From contig JADJYX010000012.1 of NCBI GenBank assembly GCA_016719535.1, positions 145,624 through 209,623 of the forward strand: a DNA stretch of 64,000 nucleotides, read 5' to 3'. A program made the translations under genes and the position numbers. The notes under the pieces are model-generated. The model was not told the DNA's origin and made no database searches. It saw only the letters and a program-made list of their open reading frames with translations. Source of the stretch: Rubrivivax sp. (GTDB taxonomy: Bacteria > Pseudomonadota > Gammaproteobacteria > Burkholderiales > Burkholderiaceae_C). Below, one piece after another: positions 50,285 through 59,168 of the stretch; the stretch's first letter is position 1, and every line of letters starts with the position of its first letter.

Positions 50285-51139
50285 TTGCCAGCCTCTTCAT
50301 CATGAAATAGACCAGCGGCAGCACCAGCGGCAGCGACACGACGATCGACGCCATCGCGAGCTCAATCTGGTCCAGGCGCAGGTAACGGATGCCCAACGTG
50401 GCCAGCACATGCGTCAGGTCGGCCGGCCCGCCGCCGGTCAGCAGGTAGACGCTGTTGAAGTCGCCCAGCGTCCAGATCATCGACAGGATCGTGGAGGTCA
50501 GGACCAGCGCCCTCATCGCCGGCCAGGTGATGAAGCGGAATTTCTGCCAGCGCGTGGCGCCATCGACCGACGCGGCTTCGTACTGCTCGGTGGGGATGGC
50601 CAGGCGACCGGCCAGCAGGATCAGCGTCCAGAACGGCAGGCTCTTCCAGATGTGCATCAGCATCGAGAAGGCCAGCGCCAGCGTCGGGTCGTTCAGCCAG
50701 TTGGGGCCGTCCAGCCCGGTGAGCTTGAAGATGACGGTGTTGATCACGCCCCACTCGGGGTTGAGCATGAAGCGCACCGACAGGATGGTCGGGATCGACG
50801 GCACGGCCCAGGGCAGGATGAAGATCACCGACACGATCTTGATCCACCAGCGGCTCTGCACGAAGAAGCCCGACAGCCCGAGCGCGACCACCATCTTCAG
50901 GTTGATCGCCACCACCAGGAAGACGATCGTGTTGACCGCCGTGCGCAGGAAGATCGGGTCTTCCAGCAGGCCGGCGATAACTGTCGGGGTCACGCGCCAG
51001 CCACAGGCCGTAGCCCACCGGGTACAGCACGAAGACGACGAAGACCACCAGGTAGGGCAGCACCAGCATGCGGCCCCAGAACGTCCACGACGAGGACACA
51101 CGCGCGGCGGGTGCGGTGACAGCGGGTGGCGGTGCTCAT
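50281..51139 (-). CDS. carbohydrate ABC permease, MalF type, about three frameshifts
   Basis: The reconstructed protein starts MSTAPAVTAPAARVSSSWTFWGRML (ATG 51139, one extra base near 51126). It continues YLVVFVVFVLYPVGYGLWLARDPDSY and resumes after a second extra base near 50983 as AGLLEDPIFLRTAVNTIVFLVV. The EAA loop reads EAASVDGATRWQKFRFITWPAM, and the end is LVYFMMKRL. A further missing base near 50290 would bring it to TGA at 50281, in ATGA overlap with the MalG-type gene. It is the second half of the membrane channel. Confidence 0.82.
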
Positions 51140-51241
51140 GGCGCTACGCAGGGGTGCAGCCGTGCCGGGATCCGGCTTGGCCGGCCCGCGCCGGCGTGGC
51201 CGAGGGCGGGGAAGCGCCGGCAGGCGCCGGCCAGGCTGGGC

Positions 51242-52618
51242 TCAGTTCGCGGCGACGGTCTTGATGCGGGCGATCATCTCGTCGACCGCTCGCTCGGTCG
51301 TCCACTTTTCGCTGAGCACACGGTTCATCCCCTTGGCCCACACGTTTTCCATGTTCAGCTGCGTGAAGCGGAAATTCTTCGTGAACTCAAAAGGCGAGGT
51401 GCCGGCCACGAACTGGTTGTACACGGCCAGGCGGTGCGGGTCGCTCTTCCAGAAGGCGCTCTGCTGGCCGGCCTTGGTCACCGGATACCAGCGGCCGAGC
51501 GAGCCTTCGATATAGGGCGTCAGGTTGGCGTCCTCGAGCAGGAAGGCGACAAACTTCTTGCCCGCGTCCTTGTTCCTGGCGTCCTTGAACATCACGCCGG
51601 TCTTGACCGCCGCGCGGTAGGCCATGGCTTGCCGTCGGGCCGGTTGGGGAAGCCGGCCGTGGCGATCAGCTCGGTGTAGTTCTTGCGGGCCGTGGCCCGC
51701 TGCGCTTCGGTCAGGCTGGCGTTGTTCATGTCGTCCAGCCACTTGGCGGCGATCGAGATCGTGGCGTTGTGCGTCATCACCGTCGTCTTGTTGTGGAAGG
51801 CGACGTTGTTGTCCGGGTCCTTCCAGCCGGTCGACGACGGCGGCGTGCAGCCCTTGCCATAGATGCCGTGTAGTCGGTCATGGCCTGGATCAGCTTGCCG
51901 CGCACGGCGGGGTCGTCGACCAGCACCTTGCCGGAATCGTTGACCAGCTGCACGTCGTAGGCGTCCACGAAGGTCAGGAACGAGAAGAACGCGTCGCTCG
52001 AATCCACGCCCATCGGGTAGCCGATCCCAAAGGCCCGGCTGCCGGACTTCTGGCGGTAGGCCGGCTGCACCTTGTCGCACCAGAAGCTCCAGTAGCCCTT
52101 CCAGTCCTTGGGGATGTCGCTTTCCTTGAAGCCTGCATCGGCCAGCATGTCCTTCCAGTACTGGATATGCATGGTCTGCTGGCGGATCGGAAAGGCGTAG
52201 TACGCGCGCTTCTGTTCGGTGTTGTTGTAGAGGAAGGTGGTCGACAGCGCGCGCGGCTCGAAACGGTTGCGGATCGGGTCGATGACGCTGGTGATGTCCT
52301 CGAGCTTGCCTTCGTAGGCCCACTTGCCGGTGGCCTGGAAGTCGAAGACGTTGCCGAAGGCGACATCCGGCGGGTTGTTGGAATCCAGCGCCGCCACGGT
52401 CTTGGGAATCATGTCCTGCGACCGGATACTGCGACAGCTCGATCTTGACGCCCTGTGTTGGTCCTCGAACTTCTTGATGGCGGCGAAAAGCGCGTCGTCC
52501 TCGGCCTTGTAGAAGCCCTTCACCCACCAGACCGTCACCTTTCCTGCGCCATGCCGGCACCGCCACCACCCATCGCTGCGCCAGCCATTGCGCTAACGAT
52601 CCAGTTCTTGATCCGCAT
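51242..52618 (-). CDS. ABC transporter extracellular solute-binding protein (family 1), several frameshifts
   Basis: From ATG 52618 a signal peptide (MRIKNWIVSAMAGAAMGG..GMAQE) leads to VTVWWVKGFYKAEDDALFAAIKKFE. The mature protein contains NNPPDVAFGNVFDFQATGKWAYEGKLEDITS, DWKGYWSFWCDKVQPAYR, GWKDPDNNVAFHNKTTVMTHNATISIAA and KDAGKKFVAFLLEDANLTPYIEGSLGRWYPVTK. Breaks lie near 52532, 52455-52425, 51868 and 51624. The protein would be about 458 residues, normal for CUT1 binding proteins for sugars or polyols. A Shine-Dalgarno AGGAGACA precedes it. It heads the transport operon, behind the element at 52666. Confidence 0.88.
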
Positions 52619-52665
52619 GGCCTTGTCTCCTGGTAAACGTGACGGCCCGGTGCGACGCCTCGTCT

Positions 52666-52685
52666 TATCATATGATGATTGAGCC
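52666..52685 (-). promoter_or_regulatory. shared 20-bp element upstream of the ABC transporter operon
   Basis: On the minus strand it reads GGCTCAATCATCATATGATA, 48 bases before the solute-binding protein start. It contains the palindrome ATCATATGAT (52667-52676). Seventeen of 20 bases match the element at 53729 in front of the dehydratase gene. It may be both -10 region and operator for the FadR-type regulator. Confidence 0.65.
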
Positions 52686-52749
52686 GGGGTGCCCAGGGCT
52701 TTCCCGTGCCGGCCCGCGCCGCCGAGCGCGCCCGACGCCAGCCTGGCAC

Positions 52750-53686
52750 TCGGGCGCCGGCGTCAGCAGGGGCCGCCCGGCAAAGAGGCCTGCAGGTTGC
52801 CGAGCGCCAGGTCGGCCATCGCCTGCGCGCGTTGCGCCGGTGGCGCTGCCGATGTGCGGCGCCAGCACCACCTGCGGCATGGCACGCAGCCCCTCGGGCA
52901 CCGCGGCTCGTCCTCGAACACATCCAGCCCGGCGCCGGCGATGACGCCGTGTCTCCAGCGCGTCGATCAGCGCCGCCTCGTCGACCACCGAGCCACGCGC
53001 CACGTTGACCAGGATGCCCTGCCGCGCCCGCCCAGCGCCCCCAGCACCTCGGCATTGATCAGCTTGCGCGTGCCCGCACCACCGGGTGATGACGACCAGG
53101 AAATCGCTCTCGGCGGCCAGCGCCGCCACCGGGCAGGTAACGGTAGGGCAGATCCGCCTTGGCGCTGCGCGCGGTGTAGGCGATGGACATGCCGAAGGCC
53201 TGCGCGCGCTGGGCAATCGCCTTGGCGATGCGGCCCATGCCGACCAGGCCCAGCCGCGCGCCGCTCATCCTGCGCTGCAGCGGCATCGGGCCCTTGTGCC
53301 AGTCGCCCGCACGAACGAAGCGGTCGGCGGCCGGCAACTGCCGCGCCACGCACAGCATCAGGCCGAGCGTGGTATCGGCGACCTCGTCGTTGAGCACATC
53401 CGGCGTGTGCGTGACCACCACGCCGCGCGCCTTGGCGGCCGCGACGTCGATGCCGTCGTAGCCGACGCCCATCACCGAGACCAGCTCCAGCGCCGGCAGC
53501 GCGGCCATCAGCTCGGCGCTGACCTGGGCTCGCCACTGCGCGGCGATGGCGTGGATCTGCGGCGCCATGCGCGCGAAGGCGGCCGGGTCGGTCTCGTGCA
53601 GGCGGTCATGCACGGCATAGGCGGCCGCAGCTGTGGGTCACATCGGCGAACCTGGAGACGGCGAGCACGGGGATCGGTTCGGACAT
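52750..53686 (-). CDS. D-2-hydroxyacid dehydrogenase (GhrB/2-ketogluconate reductase-like), several frameshifts
   Basis: From ATG 53686 (MSEPIPVLAVSRFADVT) the protein resumes as AVHDRLHETDPAAFARMAPQIHAIA. It has VMGVGYDGIDVAAAKARGVVVTHTPDVLNDEVADTTLGLMLCVAR, the NAD motif LGLVGMGRIAKAIAQRA and VNVARGSVVDEAALIDALET. It also has the catalytic-His region QVVLAPHIGSATGATR. Breaks occur near 53630, 53135, 53085, 53020 and 52960-52890. The exact stop is uncertain. Relatives reduce glyoxylate, hydroxypyruvate or 2-ketogluconate; beside gluconokinase and a gluconate-5-dehydrogenase-like SDR, 2-ketogluconate is attractive. Confidence 0.8.
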
Positions 53687-53728
53687 GGCGGACGGGTTGC
53701 TGGCGGCATAGGGCGTCCCCGGCTCCGC

Positions 53729-53748
53729 GGCTCAATCGTCATACCATA
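53729..53748 (+). promoter_or_regulatory. shared 20-bp element upstream of the dehydratase operon
   Basis: GGCTCAATCGTCATACCATA lies 45 bases before the dehydratase ATG. It matches the minus-strand element at 52666 at 17 of 20 positions and at a similar distance from its gene. ATAC-CATA-GTAT (53741-53752) is an inverted repeat overlapping its right end. Confidence 0.65.
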
Positions 53749-53793
53749 GTATCTGCAGGCATCGCCACACCCACCCAGGGAAAGCCAGCAACG

Positions 53794-55526
53794 ATGGTTC
53801 AAGCCCCCGCAAGAAGCCCGAAGACCTGCGCAGCGCGCAGTGGTTCGGCCGCCAGGACCGCGACGGCTTCGCCTACCGCAGCTGGCTCAAGGGCAAGGGC
53901 ATCCCGCACGACCAGTTCGAGGGCAAGCCGGTCATCGGCATCTGCAACACCTTCAGCGAACTCACGCCCTGCAACAGCCACTTCCGCACGCTGGCCGAGC
54001 AGGTGAAGATCGGCGTGTACGAGGCCGGTGGCTTCCCGCTCGAATTCCCGGTGATGTCGCTCGGGGAAACGCTGCTGCGGCCCACGGCCATGCTGTACCG
54101 CAACCTCGCCAGCATGGACGTGGAAGAAAGCATCCGCGGCAACCCGGTCGACGGCGTGGTGCTGCTGATGGGCTGCGACAAGACCACGCCCAGCCTCATG
54201 ATGGGCGCGGCCAGCGTCGACCTGCCCACCATCGGCGTCAGCGGCGGGCCGATGCTGAACGGCAAGTGGCGCGGCCAGGAGCTGGGCAGCGGCACCGGCG
54301 TGTGGAGCATGAGCGAGCAGGTGCGCGCCGGCACGCTGAAGCTGCAGGACTTCTTCGAGGCCGAAAGCTGCATGCACCGCAGCCACGGCCACTGCATGAC
54401 CATGGGCACGGCCAGCACCATGGCCAGCATGGTCGAGGCGCTCGGCGTGGGCCTGCCGGGCAATGCCGCCTACCCGGCGGTGGACGGCCGGCGCAACGTG
54501 CTGGCGCGCAACGCCGGGCGGCGCATCGTCGACATGGTGCATGCCGACCAGACCATCAGCCAGGTGCTGACGCGTGAAGCCTTCGAGAACGCCATCAAGA
54601 CGCTGGCGGCCATCGGCGGCAGCACCAATGCGGTGATCCACCTGATCGCCATCGCTGGCCGGCTGGGCGTCAAGCTCACGATCGATGACTTCGACCGCCT
54701 GGCCAGCACGCTGCCCTGCCTGGTCAACCTGCAGCCCAGCGGCCAGTACCTGATGGAAGACTTCTGCTACGCCGGCGGCCTGCCCGGTGGTGATGAAGGA
54801 GATCGCGGCCACGCTGCACCTGGACGCGGTCACTGCCAACGGCCAGACCGTCGGCGACAACATCGCCCAGGCGCAGAACTTCAACCCGCGGTCATCAAGA
54901 CCATGGCCCAGCCCTTCAAGGCCAACGCCGGCATCGCGGTGCTGCGCGGCAACCTGGCGCCGCGCGGCGCGGTCATCAAGCCCAGCGCGGCCACGCCGGC
55001 GCTGATGCAGCACACCGGCCGGGCGGTCGTCTTCGAAGACAGCGACGATTTCCACCGGCGCATCGACGACGAGAACCTCGATGTCGACGAGCACTGCATC
55101 CTGGTGCTGAAGAACTGCGGCCCCAAGGGCTATCCCGGCATGGCAGAGGTCGGCAACATGCCGCTGCCACCCAAGGTGCTGCGCAAGGGCATCACCGACA
55201 TGGTCCGCATCAGCGACGCGCGCATGAGCGGCACCGCCTTTGGCACCATCGTGCTGCACATCACGCCCGAGGCCGCCGCCGGTGGGCCGCTGGCGCTGGT
55301 GAAGAATGGCGACCTGATCACGCTGGATGTCGCGGCGCGCAAGCTGCACCTGCATGTGGACGACGCCGAACTCGAGCGCCGCCGGGCCGCCTGGCAGCCA
55401 CCAGCCGCCGCTGGCCAGCGGCTACTGGAAGCTGTACATCGACCACGTGCTGCAGGCCGACGAAGGCGCGGACCTCGACTTCCTGGTCGGGCATGCGCGG
55501 CGCCCGTTCCGAAGGACAACCACTGA
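53794..55526 (+). CDS. IlvD/Edd-family sugar-acid dehydratase, several frameshifts
   Basis: The reconstructed protein of about 577 residues belongs to the Fe-S dehydratases that include L-arabinonate, D-xylonate and gluconate dehydratases. Cluster-ligand regions are GICNTFSELTPCN, LMGCDKTTPSLMMGA and HGHCMTMGTASTMA. Also visible are AIGGSTNAVIHLIAIAGRLGV, LEDSDDFHRRIDD-like FEDSDDF and MVRISDARMSGTAFGTIVLH. It resembles the sugar-acid subgroup more than IlvD itself. Breaks lie near 53812, 54790, 54890, 55400 and 55490. It would form a 2-keto-3-deoxy acid. It is the first gene of the plus-strand unit. Confidence 0.88.
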
Positions 55527-55527
55527 C

Positions 55528-56289
55528 ATGACCCACGATGAAATTGCCCCCGTCACCGGCGCCGGATCCGGCATCGGCCAAGCCTGCGCCCTCGGCCTGA
55601 TCAAGGAAGGCTGGACGGTCGCCGTGATCGGCCGGCGTGCCGACGCGCCGCAGGCCACCGCCGCGATGGCCGGCGACGCCGCCGCGCGCCGCCTGCCCTG
55701 GCCCTGCGACGTGGGCAGCGAAGAGCAGGTCGCCGCCGCCTTTGCCAGCATCGAGCAGACGGTTCGGCCGCCTGGACCTGCTGTTCAACAACGCCGGCCT
55801 GAGCCTGCCGCCAGACGCCCGACGAGGTCTGGCGCCGATGGCGGCGCATCGTCACCTAACCTCAACGGCAGCTTCTACTGCCTCTCGCAGGCCTTCAAGC
55901 TGATGCAGCACCAGCGGCCGATGGGTGGCCGCATCATCAACAACGGCTGCATCTCGGCCCACGCACCGCGGCCGGGCTCCATCGCCTACACAGCCACCAA
56001 GCATGCGATCTCCGGCCTGACCAGGACCGCCGCACTCGATGGCCGGCCGTTCGACATTGCCGTGGGCCAGATCGACATCGGCAATGTCGCCAGCGACATG
56101 ACGGAGAAGATGGCCCAGGGCGTGCCGCAGGCCGACGGCAGCATCAAGCCCGAAGCCCGCATGGACATGAGCGCGGTCGTCGACACCTTCATGGCCATGG
56201 TGCGCCTGCCGCTGACGGCCAACGTGCTCTTCACCACGGTCATGGCCACAAAAATGCCCTTCGTCGGCCGGGGTGAATTGCGGCCATGA
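55528..56289 (+). CDS. SDR-family oxidoreductase, frameshifts
   Basis: This is a classical SDR of about 250 residues. PVTGAGSGIGQACALGLIKEGWTVAVIGRRA is the cofactor region. The middle part (FGRLDLLFNNAGLSLP, then DEVWRRWR) appears in other frames around 55762-55850. The catalytic region IINNGCISAHAPRPGSIAYTATKHAISGLTR has Ser, Tyr and Lys, and the tail is MPFVGRG. The ATG follows the dehydratase stop at once and the gene overlaps the next one by four bases. It is probably a sugar-acid or polyol dehydrogenase of the same pathway. Confidence 0.85.
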   Translation: MTHDEIAPVTGAGSGIGQACALGLIKEGWTVAVIGRRADAPQATAAMAGDAAARRLPWPCDVGSEEQVAAAFASIEQTVRPPGPAVQQRRPEPAARRPTRSGADGGASSPNLNGSFYCLSQAFKLMQHQRPMGGRIINNGCISAHAPRPGSIAYTATKHAISGLTRTAALDGRPFDIAVGQIDIGNVASDMTEKMAQGVPQADGSIKPEARMDMSAVVDTFMAMVRLPLTANVLFTTVMATKMPFVGRGELRP

Positions 56290-57180
56290 AGATCGGCTCA
56301 TCGGCGCCACCGGCCTCGTGGGCCACGGCATGGCCAAGAACCTGCGGGCCAGGGCCACGACCTGTCACTCACCGTGCACCGCCGGCGCGATGCGGTGGCC
56401 GATCTGCTGGCCGCCGGCGCCACCGAGGCGCCGAACGCCGCCGCGCTGGCCGCCGGCAGCGAGATGGTCTTCATCTGCGTCACCGGCTCGCCGCAGGTCG
56501 AGGCGGTGGTTGCGGGCGAGCAAGGGCTGCTGGCCGGCGCGAAGCCGGGCTGGTGATCGTCGACTGCTCGACCTCGAGCCGGACTCCACCGCCCGGCTGC
56601 GCGAAGGCTGCGCCGCGCACGGCGTCACCCTCGTCGACGCGCGCTGTCGCGCACGCCGGTCGAGGCCGAGGCCGGCCGCCTCCAACGTGATGGTCGGGCG
56701 CCGACCCTGGAGGTGATGGCAAGGCTCGAGCCGATGCTGCAGCGCCTTCGCGGAAAACATCTTCCGCATGGGCCCGCCGGGCTCGGGCCATGTCATCAAG
56801 CTGCTGAACAATTTCATCGCGCAGGCCATCTGCACAGCCACCGCCGAAGCCTTTGCCGTCGGCCAGCGTGCCGGCATCGACGTGCGCAAGCTGGTCGAAC
56901 TGATCAGCCTGGGCCCGGTGAACAGCGGCCTCTTCCAGGCGATGGCCAAGACGCTGGACGGCACGATGGACGGCCTGAAGTTCGAGCTCGACAACGCGCG
57001 CAAGGACGTGCGCTACTGCACCCACCCGGCCGAAGGCCTGAACTGCCCCCTCGGTGATGGGCGAGGCGGTGCACCAGACGCTGGCGCTGGCCCAGTGCCC
57101 TCGGCCACGGCAGGAAGTTCGTACCGTCGCTGGTGGAGGCGCAGGAGCAGCTGACGGGCGCGAAGCTGGTGCCGCGCTGA
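56286..57180 (+). CDS. NAD(P)-dependent 3-hydroxyacid dehydrogenase (HIBADH/GarR type), many frameshifts
   Basis: Pieces in order are MKIG, then ATGLVGHGMAKNLRARG, RRDAVADLLAAGATEAPNAAALAAGSEMVFICVTGSPQVEAVV, VIVDCST, and ENIFRMGPPGSGHVIKLLNNFIAQAICTATAEAF. These are followed by GQRAGIDVRKLVELISLGPVNSGLFQAM and VPSLVEAQEQLTGAKLVPR. This is the 3-hydroxyisobutyrate/tartronate-semialdehyde reductase family, with the catalytic Lys in GHVIKLLNN. Breaks fall near 56296-56365, 56550, 56600-56740 and 57045-57110. It would reduce or oxidise a C3-C6 semialdehyde acid from the dehydratase route. The ATG overlaps the SDR stop. Confidence 0.82.
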
Positions 57181-57246
57181 GGAGCTTGGACGGGCCGCTC
57201 GCGGCGCTTTGCAGCCGCTGACCGCGCGACTGCAGGCATCGCTGCG

Positions 57247-57490
57247 GCAAGGCTGCGGGTGGGCCCTGCCGTCGGCTCAGAATCGAGCCGTAGCGCGCTG
57301 CTGCGCAGCGCGTCCCCTGCGATGCTCGCGCCTTCGACCCACCGCGAAACTCGCTTCACTCACTGCGTTCGTTTCGCTCAAACAGTCGCGGTGAGTCAGT
57401 GCACGAGGCGCGCCTGCGGCGCGGTCAGCAGGGCGCAGGTGCTCGGGCGTCTCGATATTCGCCGCCGCCAGGGCCCACCCGCAGCCTTGC
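57247..57490 (+). repeat. structured repeat element E1 (244 bp)
   Basis: The ends form a perfect 22-bp inverted repeat beginning GCAAGGCTGCGGG (57247-57268 with 57469-57490). Inside are hairpin H1 (CGCGCTGC-TGC-GCAGCGCG, 57294-57312) and a core of about 100 bases (57311-57413). Hairpin H2 (CGCGCC-TGC-GGCGCG, 57409-57423) overlaps the core's right edge. The core is repeated in inverted orientation in E2 at roughly 85% identity by eye. Confidence 0.75.
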
Positions 57491-57536
57491 AAGACCCGCG
57501 GTGGCGTGCGGAGCGTCGAAGACCTCGGTGGCGCCG

Positions 57537-57791
57537 GCAAGTCCGAGGGGCGGGCCGGGCAGGGACGGGCGCGAATCGGGAGGCTCCCGAGAAGCGCAGG
57601 GCGACCGGCCGCGCGCGCAGCGCGCCTCGTGCACTGACTCGCGGCGACTGTCCGAGCACAGCGAACGAAGTGAGCGGAGCGAGTTTCGCCGCAGGCCGGT
57701 CGACCGAGCATCGCGGGGACGTGCCGCGAAGCGGCACGCCAAGCCGAGCGTCTGAGCGCACGGCCCTGCCCGGCCCGCCCCTCGGACTTGC
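57537..57791 (-). repeat. structured repeat element E2 (255 bp), inverted relative to E1
   Basis: The ends form a perfect 28-bp inverted repeat beginning GCAAGTCCGAGGGG (57537-57564 with 57764-57791), different in sequence from the E1 ends except for GCAAG. Read on the minus strand it has H1 (GTGCCGC-TTC-GCGGCAC, 57721-57737), then the core (57619-57721) and H2 (GCGCGC-TGC-GCGCGC, 57611-57625) in the same order as E1. Confidence 0.75.
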
Positions 57792-57830
57792 TGCACGGCA
57801 GTGGCACGCAGGAACGGCCGCTTTGCGCCG

Positions 57831-59061
57831 TCAGCCGCCCGACGGGCCTCGAGCCGTCAGGACACCGCCCTCCCCGTACAGACCCAGTCAGCAACCGCCC
57901 TTCGCTGAAGCGCTGCAGCGCATAAGGCGTCAGCGACAGGTCGGTCGGCACACCCAGCGCCGCCTGCGCGATCAACCGACCCACGGCCGGCGACAACTTG
58001 AAGCCATGGCCGCTGAAGCCGAAGGCCAGCAGCAGGCCGGCCAGCCCCGGCACCGGGCCGAGCACCGGATTCCAGTCGGGCGTGACGTCGTAGACGCCGG
58101 TCCAGGACGATGCGATCCCGGCTTCCTCCCAGCCCGGGAAGCGGTCGGCGACCTGCTCGGCAACTTCGATCAGCGCGTCCATCGGGATGTCGCCCTGTTC
58201 GATCTCCGGCGTGGCCAGCAGCTCGCCGGCCGTGCCTTCGCTGGCCAGCATCTGCCGGCCGCCATAGCTGCGGCAGTACAGCATGCCCGGCGAGGCCAGG
58301 TCCTTGTAGACCGGCATCGCGTTCGTATACGGCGCCGGGCCCGCGAAGGCGAAGACGCGGTGGCGCTCCGGCTTCACCGGCAACAGGCAATGCCGCTGTC
58401 ACGTTCGAGTTCCGGCGTCCAGATGTTCTGCGCACTGATCACGAGGCCGGCACTGAACTGGCCACGCTCAGTCGCGACACCGGTCACACGGCCCTCGTCG
58501 CGCACCAGGCCCTGCACGGCCACGCCCTCGAGGAAGCGCACACCGCGCCGGCGCGCCGCGCGCGCAAAGCCGGTGGCCACCAGGTAGGCATCGGCAAAAC
58601 CAGCCTCGGGCTCGAAGCCGATCAGCGCCGCATCGTCGAAACGCGCCAAGGGCAGCAGCGCAGCGGCCTGCGCTGCGTCCAGGCGCTGCAGCGGGATGCC
58701 CATCGCCTGCTGCTGGTCGAGCGAAGCCGACAGGGCCGCCAGGCGCGGCCCGTCCGGCGCGGCGATCAGGTAGCCGCATTTCACCAGGCCCGAGGCCGCC
58801 TCGTCGTCGCCGACATAGGCCGCGAAATCGGCAAAGGCGGCGAACGAACGCCGCGCCAGCTCGACGTTCTCCGGCACCGAATAATGCGTCCGCAGGATGC
58901 CGCTGCTCGCGCGCTGGTCCCGTTGCCGATGCCCAGGCGGTCGATGACAAGCACGCGCGCGCGCCCAGCGCGGCCAGGTGGAAGGCGATCGAACAGCCGA
59001 CCACACCGGCGCCGATGACGATGATCGCGGATTGCTGCTGCCCGAAGTCTGCCAGCTCCAT
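57831..59061 (-). CDS. FAD-dependent oxidoreductase, D-amino-acid oxidase/sarcosine-oxidase family, frameshifts
   Basis: From ATG 59061: MELADFGQQQSAIIVIGAGVVGCSIAFHLAALGAR (FAD dinucleotide motif), VLVIDRLGIGNGTSAR in a second frame, then SSGILRTHYSVPENVELARRSF. Later come FADAYLVATGFARAARRRGVRF, NIWTPEL, PEIEQGDIPMDALIEVAEQVADRFPGWEEAGIASSWTGVYDVTPDWNPVLGPVPG, and GLLLAFGFSGHGFKLSPAVGRLIAQAALG. Breaks lie near 58940, 58385 and 57885. The end is uncertain: a frame reading LYGEGGVLTARGPSGG stops at 57831. It oxidises an amine or amino acid. It is divergent from the TAXI importer, which may bring in its substrate. Confidence 0.85.
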
Positions 59062-59168
59062 GGGCAGCGGCTGGCCGCAAGGCAAACGGGCATGCCCTAG
59101 ATCGTTGGCTCGCCGGTGCGCGCTACAGTGCCGGTCTCGCGTGTTCAACCCCATAGAGGAGCCCCCAG

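Larger units (their letters stand above)
57181..57830. other. 650-base gap between convergent genes, filled by two structured repeats
   Basis: No gene is visible between the plus-strand dehydrogenase (stop 57180) and the minus-strand oxidase (stop near 57831). Open frames on both strands are translations of inverted repeats. Nearly all of the gap is taken up by elements E1 (57247-57490) and E2 (57537-57791). Confidence 0.75.

Noticed and set aside
57277..57830. Protein-coding genes in the gap before the FAD oxidase
   Set aside because: Frames on both strands are open only because of the inverted repeats. They give SLRSLRSLCSD-like strings without domains, and no start with a Shine-Dalgarno is seen.
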